From contig NZ_LZZW01000018.1 in NCBI RefSeq assembly GCF_014170375.1, positions 1 to 64,000 on the forward strand: a stretch of 64,000 nucleotides of DNA, written 5' to 3'. The notes under the pieces were generated by a model. That model saw only the letters and a program-made list of their open reading frames with translations. It had not been told where the DNA came from and searched no databases. A program made the translations under genes and the position numbers. Positions 1 to 9,434 of this stretch are shown piece after piece. Source of the DNA: Variovorax sp. UMC13 (GTDB lineage: Bacteria > Pseudomonadota > Gammaproteobacteria > Burkholderiales > Burkholderiaceae_C). Every line of letters starts with the position of its first letter. The first letter of the stretch is position 1.

Positions 1-151
1 AAGTCGGTCAAGTACGAGACCGTGGTCAAGGCCATGAACCTGCTCAAGCGCGCGGGCGTCGAGCGGGTCGGCCTGTCGGTCACGACCACGGGCGCGAAGT
101 AAGGCATGTCGCTCGCCGCTGACCGCCCCGAGTTCGCCCCCCCGCCGCAGC

Positions 152-336
152 TGCTGCACCGTGGTCGACCAGATCTCGGCCTCGACGGCATCGCTCTCGG
201 CATCGCGCTTCCAATGCACGCCCCAGGTCAGCGCGGCGATCAGCACGGCGTGCGCGGCCAGCGCGAAGGCGATGGCGCGCGGCGTGCCGCGCTGCGGCGG
301 GGGGGCGAACTCGGGGCGGTCAGCGGCGAGCGACAT
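152..336 (-). pseudogene. tolA: TolA N-terminal fragment, interrupted by the inverted repeat
   Basis: Reading begins at an ATG (complement of 334-336), three bases after the tolR stop, which is the expected tolR-tolA spacing. About 61 residues are readable: a proline-rich cytoplasmic start (MSLAADRPEFAPPPQ), then a hydrophobic stretch (AIAFALAAHAVLIAALTWGV) that matches the single membrane anchor of TolA, the inner-membrane protein that spans the periplasm to reach Pal and TolB. After position 152 the sequence turns into the inverted copy and the frame no longer encodes TolA. The rest of the gene is missing, most likely because of assembly rather than mutation. Confidence 0.7.
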
Positions 337-339
337 GCC

Positions 340-777
<438 letters not shown>

Positions 778-804
778 GGGCTCGGCTTCCTTTCGGCGGC
801 GGGC

Positions 805-1506
805 TCAGCGGCCGGCGCTCGCGGGCGCCGGCTGGGTCGACAGGTTGCGCTGCAGGATGTTCGAGAACTCTTCGATGAAGGTCTCGAGCGCGATCGCGGT
901 CTTGTCGATCTCGCGGGCGAAGCGGTTGTAGCCGACCACCGCGGGAATGGCGGCGAACAGGCCGATGGCGGTGGCGACCAGCGCCTCGGCGATGCCGGGC
1001 GCGACGGTGGCCAGCGTGACCTGCGTCAGCGCGGCCAGGCCGGTGAAGGCATGCATGATCCCCCATACCGTGCCGAACAGGCCCACATAGGGCGATACCG
1101 AGCCGACCGTGGCCAGGAAGGACAGGTTGGACTCGGCCACGTCGAGCTCGCGCTGGAAGCTGGCCCGCATCGCGCGGCGCGCGCCGTCGAGCAGCGTGCC
1201 GGCGTCGGCCACATGGCGCTCGCGCAGCTTCTGGTACTCGCGCATGCCGGAGGCGAAGATGCGCTCCATCGGGCCCGCGAGCTTGGCGTTCTGGGCCGCG
1301 GAGGCGAAGAGTTCGTTGAGGCTGGTGCCCGACCAGAAGTCGCGCTCGAACTCGTCGTTGAGGGCGCGCATGCGCTTGAGCGCGAAGAACTTGCGGAAGA
1401 TCGCCGCCCAGCTGGCGATCGAGATGCCGGCCAGCAACAGCACCACGAGTTGCACGGGCAGGCTGGCATGGATCAGGAGGGTGAGGATCGAGAGGTCTTG
1501 GTTCAT
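805..1506 (-). CDS. tolQ: TolQ, Tol-Pal proton channel subunit
   Basis: The 233-aa protein is a MotA/TolQ/ExbB-type inner-membrane channel subunit. It has a first helix at about residues 14-36, a long cytoplasmic loop, and a conserved helix pair around VGSVSPYVGLFGTVWGIM and GLFAAIPAVVGYNRF. An open frame extends farther upstream, but ATG at 1506 gives the family's start (MNQDLSILTLL) and overlaps the ybgC stop by 4 nt (ATGA), so translation is probably coupled. It works with TolR and TolA in outer-membrane constriction. Confidence 0.95.
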   Translation of the reverse strand: MNQDLSILTLLIHASLPVQLVVLLLAGISIASWAAIFRKFFALKRMRALNDEFERDFWSGTSLNELFASAAQNAKLAGPMERIFASGMREYQKLRERHVADAGTLLDGARRAMRASFQRELDVAESNLSFLATVGSVSPYVGLFGTVWGIMHAFTGLAALTQVTLATVAPGIAEALVATAIGLFAAIPAVVGYNRFAREIDKTAIALETFIEEFSNILQRNLSTQPAPASAGR

Positions 1507-1940
1507 GGCGTGAGAGGTTGAGACATGGAGCCGCGATGGCGCTCGAGGGTTCCCGCAACATGGGCCGGAATGCGTGCCGGGCGCAATGTGAGGCCATCGA
1601 CCCAGCCGATGCGGATCGTGCCTTCGCACAGCAAAGAGGGTTGCTCTTCTTTTGATAGCACGCGCTGGGCGATTATGGCCGACGCCGAGCCGGTCTGCCG
1701 GAGTTCGACCGTAACAAGCAGTTCGTCGTCGAGGCGCGCCGGCCGGTGGTACTTGAGCTGGGTCTCGCTCACCACGAACATCCCGCCGCTCTGTTCGCGC
1801 AGCGCGCGCTGTTCGATGCCCAGGTCGCGCAGCCACTCGGTGCGCGCGCGTTCCATGAACTTCAGGTAGTTGGCATAGAACACGATGCCGCCGGCATCGG
1901 TGTCCTCCCAGTAGATTCGGATCGGGAACTGGAAGCTCAT
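1503..1940 (-). CDS. ybgC: YbgC, Tol-Pal-associated acyl-CoA thioesterase
   Basis: The 145-aa single hotdog-domain protein starts with RIYWEDTDAGGIVFYANYL, the 4-hydroxybenzoyl-CoA thioesterase signature; the DTD at residues 13-15 holds the catalytic aspartate. YbgC proteins hydrolyse short acyl-CoA or acyl-ACP in the cytoplasm and are encoded in front of tolQ in most proteobacteria. The start overlaps the stop of the aminotransferase gene by 4 nt, and the stop overlaps the tolQ start by 4 nt, so the three form one coupled unit. Confidence 0.93.
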   Translation of the reverse strand: MSFQFPIRIYWEDTDAGGIVFYANYLKFMERARTEWLRDLGIEQRALREQSGGMFVVSETQLKYHRPARLDDELLVTVELRQTGSASAIIAQRVLSKEEQPSLLCEGTIRIGWVDGLTLRPARIPAHVAGTLERHRGSMSQPLTP

Positions 1941-3121
1941 CCGGCCAGCGTCTTGAGCCGCGCGATCGCTTCTTCGAGGTGCGCCATCGAGCTGGCGGTC
2001 GAGAAGCGCACGAAGCGCGCGGTCTCGGCGGTGCCGAAGTCGCGGCCCGGCGTGATCGCCACGTGGGCGCGCTTCATCACCTCGAAGGCGAAGTCCCAGC
2101 TGCCCTCGATGCCCAGCTTGCGCGCGAACTCGGTGCAGTCGGCCCAGGCGTAGAAGGCGCCGTCGGGTTCGACCGGCACCGTGAGGCCGAGCGCGTTGAG
2201 CTGCGGGATGAACCAGTCGCGCCGGGCCTTGAACTCGGCGCGGCGGCGTTCGTATTCGGCGATGCTCTCGGGCTCGAAGCAGGCCAGGGCCGCGTGCTGG
2301 GCCACGGTGCTCGCGCAGATGAACAGGTTCTGCGCCAGCCGTTCGACCGCGGGCACGATCGCATCGGGCACCACCAGCCAGCCCAGCCGCCAGCCGGTCA
2401 TGTTGAAGTACTTGCTGAAGCTGTTGATGCTGATGACCTGGTCGTCGATGGCCAGTGCGGTCTGGCCGAAGGCATCGTCGTGCGACAGGCCCAGGTAGAT
2501 CTCGTCGATCAGCGTGATGCCGCCGCGGCGCGACACCACCTCGTGGATGCGGCGCAGCTCGTCGGGCGCGATCGATGTACCGGTCGGGTTCGAGGGCGAG
2601 GCCAGCAGCACGCCGCGCGTCCTGTCGGTCCAGGCGGCCTCGACCTTGGCCGCGCTGAGCTGGAAGCGCTCGGCCGCGGTGGTCGGCACCAGCACCGCAC
2701 GCCCCTCGGCGGCGGTGACGAAATGGCGGTTGCAGGGGTAGCTGGGGTCGGGCAGCAGGATCTCGTCGCCGGCCTCGATCAGCGCCAGGCAGGCCAGCTG
2801 CAGCGCGGCCGAGGCGCCGGCGGTGATCACGATGCGGCGGGCCGGCACGTCGACGCCGAAGCGCTGGCGGTACCAGCCGCTGATGCGCTCGCGCAGCAGC
2901 TCCAGGCCGGTGGCCTGCGTGTACTGCGTGGCGCCCGCGCGCACCGCGCGCACCGCGGCTTCCTGCACCAGCGGCGGCGCGGTGAAGTCGGGCTCGCCGA
3001 TGTTCAGGAAGATCATCGGCCGGTCGGTGTGGGCCACCTCGCGCGCCAGCGCGCTGGCAGCCTTGGCCACCTCCATCACATAGAAAGGCTCGATCTTTTC
3101 CGCGCGGCTCGAGATCCTCAT
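1937..3121 (-). CDS. Class I/II pyridoxal-phosphate aminotransferase
   Basis: The protein has 394 residues with the aspartate aminotransferase (fold type I) layout. It shows a substrate loop [12 protein letters not shown] near residue 45, the cofactor-binding [10 protein letters not shown], an NPTG motif (SPSNPTGT), and the PLP-lysine motif [15 protein letters not shown]. The start at 3121 is chosen because [18 protein letters not shown] is the usual N-terminus of this group and gives an ATGA overlap with nusB; the open frame continues upstream only as a shadow of nusB. The amino acid substrate cannot be read from sequence. It sits between nusB and ybgC. Confidence 0.9.
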   Translation of the reverse strand: MRISSRAEKIEPFYVMEVAKAASALAREVAHTDRPMIFLNIGEPDFTAPPLVQEAAVRAVRAGATQYTQATGLELLRERISGWYRQRFGVDVPARRIVITAGASAALQLACLALIEAGDEILLPDPSYPCNRHFVTAAEGRAVLVPTTAAERFQLSAAKVEAAWTDRTRGVLLASPSNPTGTSIAPDELRRIHEVVSRRGGITLIDEIYLGLSHDDAFGQTALAIDDQVISINSFSKYFNMTGWRLGWLVVPDAIVPAVERLAQNLFICASTVAQHAALACFEPESIAEYERRRAEFKARRDWFIPQLNALGLTVPVEPDGAFYAWADCTEFARKLGIEGSWDFAFEVMKRAHVAITPGRDFGTAETARFVRFSTASSMAHLEEAIARLKTLAG

Positions 3122-3654
3122 GCGCGCGCTTTCCCCGATGCGCGGTCGGCTTCGACCTCGACGCTGCGCAGCGTCGGCGCCAGGCCGTTGAGCACCGCGT
3201 TCACGTACTTGTGGCCGTCGGTGCCGCCGAATTCCTTGGCCAGCTCGATGCACTCGTTGAGCACCACGCGCCATGGCACGTCGAGGCAGTGGCGGAATTC
3301 GTAGACGCCGATCCACATCACCGCATGTTCGATCGGCGAGATCTCGCCGAACTTGCGGTCCAGCAGCGGCTGGATCATGGCGTCGAGTTCGGCTTCCTCG
3401 CGGATCGTGCCGTGCAGCAGCGCGTCGTAGTGCGCGGCGTCGGCCTTGTGGAAGCCCGCCAGGTCGCGCGTGAAGTGGTCGATCTCGGTCGCGTCGTTGC
3501 GGCCCACCAGGTGCTGGTAGAGCGCCTGCAGCGCGAATTCGCGCGAGCGGCTGCGGTTGGACTTGGCCGAGGCCTTGCGTGCGCCCGTGCTGGTGAGGCC
3601 GGTGCGCACCTGGCGCGGCTTGGCGTCTTGTTCGGGAGGAAGGTCTGCGGTCAT
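3118..3654 (-). CDS. nusB: NusB, transcription antitermination factor
   Basis: The protein has 178 residues. After a basic, low-complexity extension of about 36 residues, the all-helical NusB domain begins at [15 protein letters not shown] and ends with the family signature [29 protein letters not shown]. NusB binds boxA RNA with NusE (S10) and supports antitermination of rRNA operons. It follows ribH with a 4-nt overlap and is followed by the aminotransferase with another, matching the widespread ribH-nusB pair. The extension is longer than in E. coli NusB (139 aa). Confidence 0.95.
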   Translation of the reverse strand: MTADLPPEQDAKPRQVRTGLTSTGARKASAKSNRSRSREFALQALYQHLVGRNDATEIDHFTRDLAGFHKADAAHYDALLHGTIREEAELDAMIQPLLDRKFGEISPIEHAVMWIGVYEFRHCLDVPWRVVLNECIELAKEFGGTDGHKYVNAVLNGLAPTLRSVEVEADRASGKARA

Positions 3655-4118
3655 GAGAGGGTGCTGGCCAGCAGCTGCGCCATTTCGACGGCGACGCGTG
3701 CCGCATCGCGGCCCTTGTCGGTCTGGCGGGCCACGGCTTGTTCCAGGTTTTCGGTGGTGAGGATCGCGTTGGCGATAGGCAGGTGGTGGTCGAGTGCGAT
3801 GCGGCTCACGCTCGCGCCGGATTCGTTCGCCACGAGTTCGAAGTGGTAAGTCTCGCCGCGGATGATGCAGCCCAGCGCGACCAGCGCGTGGTAGCCGCCG
3901 CGCCGGGCCATGGCCTGCAGCGCCACCGGCACCTCGAGCGCGCCGGGCACGCGCACGTGGTCGATGTCGGCATCGGCCACGCCGAGCGCGGCGAGTTCGG
4001 CCAGGCAGGCTTCGGCCAGTGCGTCGGTGATGTCTTCGTTGAAGCGCGCCTGCACGATGCCGATGCGCAGGCCTTTTCCGTCGAGCGCGATGGGCTCGCC
4101 CTTGTTTGCGTGAAGCAC
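3651..4118 (-). CDS. ribH: RibH, 6,7-dimethyl-8-ribityllumazine synthase
   Basis: The 155-aa lumazine synthase condenses 5-amino-6-ribitylaminouracil with 3,4-dihydroxy-2-butanone 4-phosphate, the penultimate step to riboflavin. Visible family motifs are [16 protein letters not shown] near the N-terminus, the substrate loop [28 protein letters not shown] with the catalytic-site histidine, and the C-terminal [14 protein letters not shown]. Its start lies 3 bases after the ribB stop, and its stop overlaps nusB. All genes of the pathway except a GTP cyclohydrolase II with intact zinc site are in this cluster. Confidence 0.96.
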   Translation of the reverse strand: MLHANKGEPIALDGKGLRIGIVQARFNEDITDALAEACLAELAALGVADADIDHVRVPGALEVPVALQAMARRGGYHALVALGCIIRGETYHFELVANESGASVSRIALDHHLPIANAILTTENLEQAVARQTDKGRDAARVAVEMAQLLASTLS

Positions 4119-4121
4119 GTG

Positions 4122-5276
4122 TCAGTCCTTGTGGATGTAGCCGGTGATTTCGATGCCGTAGCCGGCGGCCATGCTGGGCATGCGGCGCGGCGTGCCCAGC
4201 AGTTGCATCTTGTGCACGCCGCATTCGCGCAGGATCTGCGCGCCCACGCCGTAGCTGCGCAGGTCCATGCGGCCGCGCTCGGGCGCCTGCGCCGGACGCG
4301 CGGTGCCGTCGAACTGGGCCAGCAGCTCGGCCGCGGATTCACCGCAGTTCAGCAGGATCGCGACGCCCTTGTCCTGCTTCGCGATGTAGGCCAGGCTGGC
4401 GTCGAGGCTCCAGGAATGCAGCGAGCGGTTGATCTCGAGCGCGTCGAGCACCGACAGCGGCTCGTGCACGCGCACGGCCACGGTCTCGTCGGCGGCCCAA
4501 CTGCCGCGCACCAGTGCCAGGTGCACGCCGTTGCTCGGCTTGTCCTGGAATGCATGGGCGGTGAAGCGGCCCCAGGTGGTCTCGATCTCGCGGCAGCCGA
4601 CCTTGTGGACCAGCGTCTCGGTGCGGCTGCGGTGCTCGATCAGCGCGGCGATGGTGCCGATCTTCAGGCCGTGCTCGGCCGCGAACAGCTGCAGGTCGGG
4701 CAGGCGCGCCATCGTGCCGTCTTCGTTCATCACTTCGCAGATCACCGAGGCGGGCGAGCAGCCGGCCATGGTGGCGAAGTCGCAGCCGGCTTCGGTGTGG
4801 CCGGCGCGCATCAGCACGCCGCCGTCGACCGCCTGCAGCGGGAAGATGTGGCCGGGCTGCACCAGGTCGGCCGCCACGGCGTTGCGCGCGACCGCGGCCT
4901 GCACGGTGCGCGAGCGGTCGGCCGCCGAGATGCCGGTGGTCACGCCTTCGGCGGCTTCGATCGAGACCGTGAACGCGGTCGAGTGCTGTGCGCCATTGCG
5001 CGCCACCATGGGCGGCAGGTTGAGGCGCTCGCACATCTCGCGCGACAGCGTGAGGCAGATCAGGCCGCGGGCGTAGCGCGCCATGAAGTTGATGGCTTCG
5101 GGCGTCACGTGGTCGGCCGCGAGCACGATGTCGCCCTCGTTCTCACGGTCTTCCTCGTCGACCAGGATGACCATGCGGCCGGCGGCTATGTCGGCGACGA
5201 TCTCCTCGACCGAGGAGATGGGGGCGGGCGCCCGCGCGGTGCGAGGGGCCGCGATGGGGGTGACGGATGCGTTCAT
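4122..5276 (-). CDS. ribB: RibB (DHBP synthase) fused to a degenerate GTP cyclohydrolase II domain
   Basis: The protein has 384 residues. Residues of about 20-220 form 3,4-dihydroxy-2-butanone-4-phosphate synthase, with the acidic metal loop [10 protein letters not shown] (40-49) and the [12 protein letters not shown] segment. The C-terminal 160 residues align in length with GTP cyclohydrolase II, but the zinc-binding cysteine cluster (C-x10-C-x-C in RibA) is absent; the matching stretch reads [20 protein letters not shown]. The protein should therefore make DHBP but not open GTP. Such RibB-X hybrids are known in proteobacteria. GTP cyclohydrolase II must be encoded elsewhere. It lies 12 bases after ribE. 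Confidence 0.92.
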   Translation of the reverse strand: MNASVTPIAAPRTARAPAPISSVEEIVADIAAGRMVILVDEEDRENEGDIVLAADHVTPEAINFMARYARGLICLTLSREMCERLNLPPMVARNGAQHSTAFTVSIEAAEGVTTGISAADRSRTVQAAVARNAVAADLVQPGHIFPLQAVDGGVLMRAGHTEAGCDFATMAGCSPASVICEVMNEDGTMARLPDLQLFAAEHGLKIGTIAALIEHRSRTETLVHKVGCREIETTWGRFTAHAFQDKPSNGVHLALVRGSWAADETVAVRVHEPLSVLDALEINRSLHSWSLDASLAYIAKQDKGVAILLNCGESAAELLAQFDGTARPAQAPERGRMDLRSYGVGAQILRECGVHKMQLLGTPRRMPSMAAGYGIEITGYIHKD

Positions 5277-5288
5277 GGCGTGTGCGGT

Positions 5289-5930
5289 TCAGGAGGTTGC
5301 GGCCGGAAGCATCCCGGCCTGGAGCATGCGCTCGACATAGCGAGCGACGGTATCGATTTCGAGGTTCACGCGGCTGCCTTCGCGCAGGGTTCCGAGCGAG
5401 GTGTTTTCCACCGTGTGCGGGATCAGGTTGATGCTGATCTCGCTGCCGTCGGCCACGTCGCTCACGCTGTTGACCGTGAGGCTCACGCCGTTCACGGTGA
5501 TCGAGCCCTTGTAGGCCAGGAAGCGGGCCAGCGCCGGCGGCGCGAGCACGCGCAGCTCCCAGCTCTCGCCGACCGGCGCGAAGCGGCGCACCGTGCCGAT
5601 GCCGTCGACATGGCCCGACACGATGTGGCCGCCCAGGCGGTCGTTGGCGCGCAGCGCCTTCTCGAGGTTAAGCTGCGCGTTCTCTTCGGCCAGGCCGGCC
5701 GTCTTGTCCAGCGATTCGACGGAGATGTCGATGGTGAACTGTTGCTGGGCCGAATCGAGCGAGGTCACGGTCATGCAGGCGCCATTGAGCGCGATGCTGT
5801 CGCCGAGGCCGACGTCATCGAGGTAGCCGGGCGGCGTGGCAATGCTGAGGCGCTTGCCGTGCGAGGAGGAGCTTCCGAGGTTGCGTACGGCGGCGATGCG
5901 CCCCACGCCGGTGATGATGCCGGTGAACAT
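5289..5930 (-). CDS. ribE: RibE, riboflavin synthase alpha subunit
   Basis: The 213-aa enzyme dismutates two molecules of 6,7-dimethyl-8-ribityllumazine to riboflavin. It begins with the invariant [12 protein letters not shown] and has the two tandem lumazine-binding barrels of the family: the first includes [14 protein letters not shown], the second [14 protein letters not shown] and [15 protein letters not shown]. The length matches the E. coli enzyme. It is placed between ribD (65 bases upstream) and ribB (12 bases downstream) on the same strand and is probably co-transcribed with both. Confidence 0.96.
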   Translation of the reverse strand: MFTGIITGVGRIAAVRNLGSSSSHGKRLSIATPPGYLDDVGLGDSIALNGACMTVTSLDSAQQQFTIDISVESLDKTAGLAEENAQLNLEKALRANDRLGGHIVSGHVDGIGTVRRFAPVGESWELRVLAPPALARFLAYKGSITVNGVSLTVNSVSDVADGSEISINLIPHTVENTSLGTLREGSRVNLEIDTVARYVERMLQAGMLPAATS

Positions 5931-5994
5931 CCCCGCATTTTCGCAGAGAACGCGGGGCTTCGGCGGCGGGCGCCTCCAACGGGGCGATTCGGCC

Positions 5995-7125
5995 TCAGAA
6001 AGCGTCCCGGCCGGCGACGCGGGCCAGGATGCGCAGGTCGGGCCCGAAGCGTTCCACAGAGCGAAATTCGAGCGGCAGGGCGCCGGTCAGGGCGGTCAGC
6101 GGCCCGCCCGCGAAGGGCTGGCTGGCCATCTCGAGGCCCTCGCCGATCAGCTTGGGCGCCAGGTAGACCAGCAGCTCGTCGACCCAGCCTTCGCGCAGCA
6201 GCGAGCCGTTGAGCTTGTGGCCGGCCTCGACGTGCAGTTCGTTGACTTCGCGCCGCGCCAGGTCGTGCAGCATCGCGCCCAGGTCGACCTTGCCGTCGGC
6301 ATTGGGCAAGGAGACGATGGTCGCGCCGCGCGCCGTCAAGGCCGCGGCCCGGTCGGCATCGGGCTGTGCGGCGTAGATCCAGACCTGGCGCTCGGGTACG
6401 TCGAACAGCCTGGCGCCGGGCGGGGTCTGCAGGCGGCTGTCGACGATCACCAGATGCGGCTGGCGCGGCGTCTCGACCAGCCGCACGTCGAGGCGCGGGT
6501 CGTCGTCGATCACCGTGCCCACACCGGTCAGCACGGCGCTGGCGCGGGCCCGCCAGGCATGGCCGTCGGCGCGGGCCTCGGCCGAGGTGATCCATTGGCT
6601 CACGCCGTTCGACAGGGCGGTCTTGCCGTCGAGCGAGGCCGCGGTCTTGAGCCGGACCCAGGGCGTCTTTCGGACCATTCGGCTGAAGAAGCCGATGTTG
6701 AGCTCGCGCGTCGCCTCGGCCTCGGGCCCGACCTCGACCGCCACGCCGGCCGCGCGCAGCCGCGCGAAGCCCTGGCCCGCGACCAGCGGGTTCGGGTCGG
6801 CGATCGAGGCCACGACACGGCCGATGCCGGCCGCGACCAGCGCATCGCAGCAGGGCCCGGTGCGGCCATGGTGGGCGCAGGGTTCGAGCGTCACATAGGC
6901 CGTGGCGCCGACCACCGACAGCCCGCGTGCCGCGGCGTCGCGCAGCGCCATCACCTCGGCGTGCGGGCCGCCGGCGCGCTGGGTGTGGCCGCTGCCGATC
7001 ACTTCGCCGGAAGGCGCGACCAGCACGCAGCCGACGCGCGGATTCGGATCGGTCAGCAGGCGGGCGTCGGAGGCCAGCCGCTGGGCATGCGCGATGTGTT
7101 GCGCGTCGAGGGAGGAGGAGGGCAT
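5995..7125 (-). CDS. ribD: RibD, bifunctional pyrimidine deaminase/reductase
   Basis: The protein has 376 residues. The N-terminal half is a cytidine-deaminase fold with zinc ligands in GGPHAEVMAL and EPCAHHGRTGPCCDAL; the C-terminal half is the NADPH-dependent reductase (RLKTAASLDGKTAL, HVEAGHKLNGSLL). It performs the second and third steps after GTP ring opening in riboflavin synthesis. The start at 7125 (MPSSSLDAQHIAHAQRLA) is preceded by a purine-rich run on the other side of the divergent region; a longer frame to 7218 has a non-conserved N-terminus. It is divergent from pilV, with 171 bases between the genes. Confidence 0.95.
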   Translation of the reverse strand: MPSSSLDAQHIAHAQRLASDARLLTDPNPRVGCVLVAPSGEVIGSGHTQRAGGPHAEVMALRDAAARGLSVVGATAYVTLEPCAHHGRTGPCCDALVAAGIGRVVASIADPNPLVAGQGFARLRAAGVAVEVGPEAEATRELNIGFFSRMVRKTPWVRLKTAASLDGKTALSNGVSQWITSAEARADGHAWRARASAVLTGVGTVIDDDPRLDVRLVETPRQPHLVIVDSRLQTPPGARLFDVPERQVWIYAAQPDADRAAALTARGATIVSLPNADGKVDLGAMLHDLARREVNELHVEAGHKLNGSLLREGWVDELLVYLAPKLIGEGLEMASQPFAGGPLTALTGALPLEFRSVERFGPDLRILARVAGRDAF

Positions 7126-7296
7126 GGGCAGGGTGTGGCGAGGGCGCGCGGCGCGCCGGCGAATCATACGAGTGGTCGCGCATGAGGGATGGACGGCGGC
7201 CCATGCGCGGGACGCCAAACCTAGACTGCTCGCACTTCGACGGACGCACGGGGCACATCCGGCGCCGATCGCAGGCCTTCAGGGAGGCATCAAGAC

Positions 7297-7881
7297 ATGG
7301 CGTGTTCCAGGCGTCCGGCCGCGGGCTTTTCCCTGCTCGAGGTGCTGGTCTCGGTGATCGTGCTCGGCGTGGGGCTGCTGGGCACGGCGGGCCTGTTGCT
7401 GGGCTCGCTGCGCAGCGCCAACGAATCGGCCGCCTTCGGCACGGCGGTCGACCTGGCGCGCGACCTGTCGGAAAAGCTGCGCAACCAGCCGCAGTTGGCG
7501 GCGCGCAACCATGCGGCGAATCCCTACCTCCTCGCGCTCGGCGCCGACGATGCCGTTCCCGACGCCGAGCCGGCCTGCGTGGGCGACAGTGCCTGCACCG
7601 CCGCGCAGCTGGCCGCCTGGGACATTCACGAATGGGCCGGCCGCGTGCGCGCCACGCTGCCCGAGGCGCGGCTCGTGGTCTGCTTCGACGACGCCTTCGC
7701 GTCGGGCGATGAAGACGCCTGGGCCTGCAGCGGCAGCGGCCGCACCCTCGCGCTGAAGCTGGGCTGGGCGCCGCGCACCGGCCGCGGCGGAGAGGCCGAG
7801 GGCCGCGCGCGGGCGCCGCAGCTGGTGCTGCAAGTGGTTCCCGGTCGCGGGGAGGATGGCCATGTGCCGGCCGGCTTCTGA
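7297..7881 (+). CDS. pilV: Type IV pilus minor pilin PilV
   Basis: The 194-aa protein has a class III prepilin signal: a short basic leader, then G/FSLLEVLVSVIVLGVGLLG, which is cut by PilD after the glycine and methylated on phenylalanine. The PilV type is recognised by the SLLEVLVS variant and by its place as first gene of a pilV-W-X-Y1-E operon. Minor pilins prime assembly of the type IV pilus and form its tip complex with PilY1. The body is poorly conserved. A Shine-Dalgarno-like GGAGG lies 8 bases before the ATG. Confidence 0.88.
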   Translation: MACSRRPAAGFSLLEVLVSVIVLGVGLLGTAGLLLGSLRSANESAAFGTAVDLARDLSEKLRNQPQLAARNHAANPYLLALGADDAVPDAEPACVGDSACTAAQLAAWDIHEWAGRVRATLPEARLVVCFDDAFASGDEDAWACSGSGRTLALKLGWAPRTGRGGEAEGRARAPQLVLQVVPGRGEDGHVPAGF

Positions 7882-8791
7882 TTTCCGCCAGCGTGGCGTC
7901 ACGCTGGTGGAGCTGATGGTCGCGCTGGCCATCGCTGGGGTGCTGGTGCTCGCCGCGAGCACGGCCTTTCTCGCGGCCCGCAAGCTGTTGGACACCCAGG
8001 CCGACGTCCAGCAGGTGCAAGACACGATGCGTTACGCGCGCTACGTGCTGCAGAACGTGGTCCGGCAGGCCGGCTACGTCGACTACACCATCGACGTCGG
8101 CGATGGGGCCCTGGCCGCGGCGTCGGCGGGGCTCGCGGACCTGCCGGTGTTCGGCGCCACCCGCACGAGCGTCCCGGCCACGGGCGACAGCGCCGGCGTC
8201 CATGGCAGCGACCTCGCGGCCGCCAACGATTCGCTGCGCCTGCGTTTCTTCGGCCGCAACCTGCCGGGCGGCGAGGCGGTCGACACCACCACCATCGACT
8301 GCCTCGGCCAGCCGCTGAGCGGGAACGCACGTGCCTGGAGCTTCTTCTACGTGGCACGCGCGGCCGACGGCGAGCCCGAGCTGTACTGCAAGCGGCGCGC
8401 CGTCGACGCGGGCGCCTCGGAGCGCTTCCACGCCCAGCCGATCGCGCGCGGCGTGGAGCGCTTCAAGGTGGTGTTCGGCCACGACGCCGACGGCGACAGC
8501 GTACCCGAGCGCTGGATCGATGCGCAGGCCATCGACGAGCTCGCGCGGGCGGCCGGCGTGGCGTCGACGGTCGAATGGCGCAAGGTCGTCGCCGTGCGCG
8601 TGGGCCTGGTGGTGCGCGGTGCACGGGTCCATGCCGACATCGCGAACACGGCCGGCGCGCGCGACGCCCTGATGCCGCTGGGCGCCGCGTTCGCGGGCGA
8701 GGCGTCCTTCGCCTCGCCCGCCGACGGCCGCATCCGCGCGAGCACCACCTTCACGCTGATGCTGCGCAACGTGATCCGGGCGCCGGCGTGA
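7856..8791 (+). CDS. pilW: Type IV pilus assembly protein PilW
   Basis: The 311-aa minor pilin-like protein has the prepilin motif RGVTLVELMVALAIAGVLVL at residues 13-32 and a large C-terminal domain, as usual for PilW. The most likely start is ATG 7856 (overlapping pilV by 26 nt); a second ATG two codons later (7862) is equally placed for the leader peptide. PilW works with PilV, PilX and PilY1 in priming pilus assembly. The stop overlaps the GTG start of pilX (GTGA). Confidence 0.88.
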   Translation: MAMCRPASDFRQRGVTLVELMVALAIAGVLVLAASTAFLAARKLLDTQADVQQVQDTMRYARYVLQNVVRQAGYVDYTIDVGDGALAAASAGLADLPVFGATRTSVPATGDSAGVHGSDLAAANDSLRLRFFGRNLPGGEAVDTTTIDCLGQPLSGNARAWSFFYVARAADGEPELYCKRRAVDAGASERFHAQPIARGVERFKVVFGHDADGDSVPERWIDAQAIDELARAAGVASTVEWRKVVAVRVGLVVRGARVHADIANTAGARDALMPLGAAFAGEASFASPADGRIRASTTFTLMLRNVIRAPA

Positions 8792-9420
8792 ACCGGCCCC
8801 GGCGTCGCCTGCCGCACGGCTTCTCGCTGATCGTGGTGCTGCTCCTGCTGGGGGTGGTCAGCCTGCTGGGCGTGGCGGCCGCGCGGCTGACGCTGGTCCA
8901 GGAGGCGATGGTCCGCAGCGACCGCGACACCGAGATCGCGCTGCAGGCCGCCGAGGCCGCGCTGGCCGATGCCGAGCGCGACGTGCTCGGGCCCAACACC
9001 GACGCCGCCGCGCGCCTGTGCCTGTTCCAGCCTCAGGACGTCGCCGCCTTCGCCGCGGGCTGCGGCAGCGGCCGGGCGCTGGGCCTGTGCGCCGCGGCCG
9101 CGCCGGGCGAGACGCCCGCCTGGATCGCGGCCGACCTGTCGCCGGCCAGCGCCGTCGCCGTGCCCTACGGGCATTTCACCGGCCAGACCTATGCGGCAGG
9201 CGACGACCGGGGCGCGGTGCCGGCCCACCTGCCGCGCTACATCGTCGAGGCGGTGCGCCACAACGGCGGCTGGGAGCCCCGGCGGCTGCAGGGCGCGGAC
9301 GCCGGCAGCCTCGGCCATGTGTTCCGCGTGACCGCGGTGGGCCACGGCGTCGACCCGCGCACGCAGGTGATGCTGCAGACCACCCTCTACAAACCCACGG
9401 TCAGCCCCGGCTGTCCATGA
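8788..9420 (+). CDS. pilX: Type IV pilus assembly protein PilX
   Basis: The 210-aa protein starts at GTG 8788, overlapping the pilW stop as GTGA; longer in-frame readings run through pilW and have no pilin character. The N-terminus HGFSLIVVLLLLGVVSLLGV is a prepilin-like helix in which the usual glutamate at position 5 is replaced by valine, typical of the PilX type. It is followed by AAEAALADAE, a shared PilX feature. It completes the PilV-W-X minor pilin set and overlaps pilY1 upstream of its likely start. Confidence 0.87.
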   Translation: MNRPRRRLPHGFSLIVVLLLLGVVSLLGVAAARLTLVQEAMVRSDRDTEIALQAAEAALADAERDVLGPNTDAAARLCLFQPQDVAAFAAGCGSGRALGLCAAAAPGETPAWIAADLSPASAVAVPYGHFTGQTYAAGDDRGAVPAHLPRYIVEAVRHNGGWEPRRLQGADAGSLGHVFRVTAVGHGVDPRTQVMLQTTLYKPTVSPGCP

Positions 9421-9434
9421 GCAGGGAGCTTCCG

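Noticed and set aside
7126..7296. FMN riboswitch before the riboflavin genes
   Set aside because: A GGGCAGGGTG similar to the riboswitch start lies near 7126 but on the wrong strand for ribD, and no further conserved element was found. The gaps before ribE and ribB are too short.
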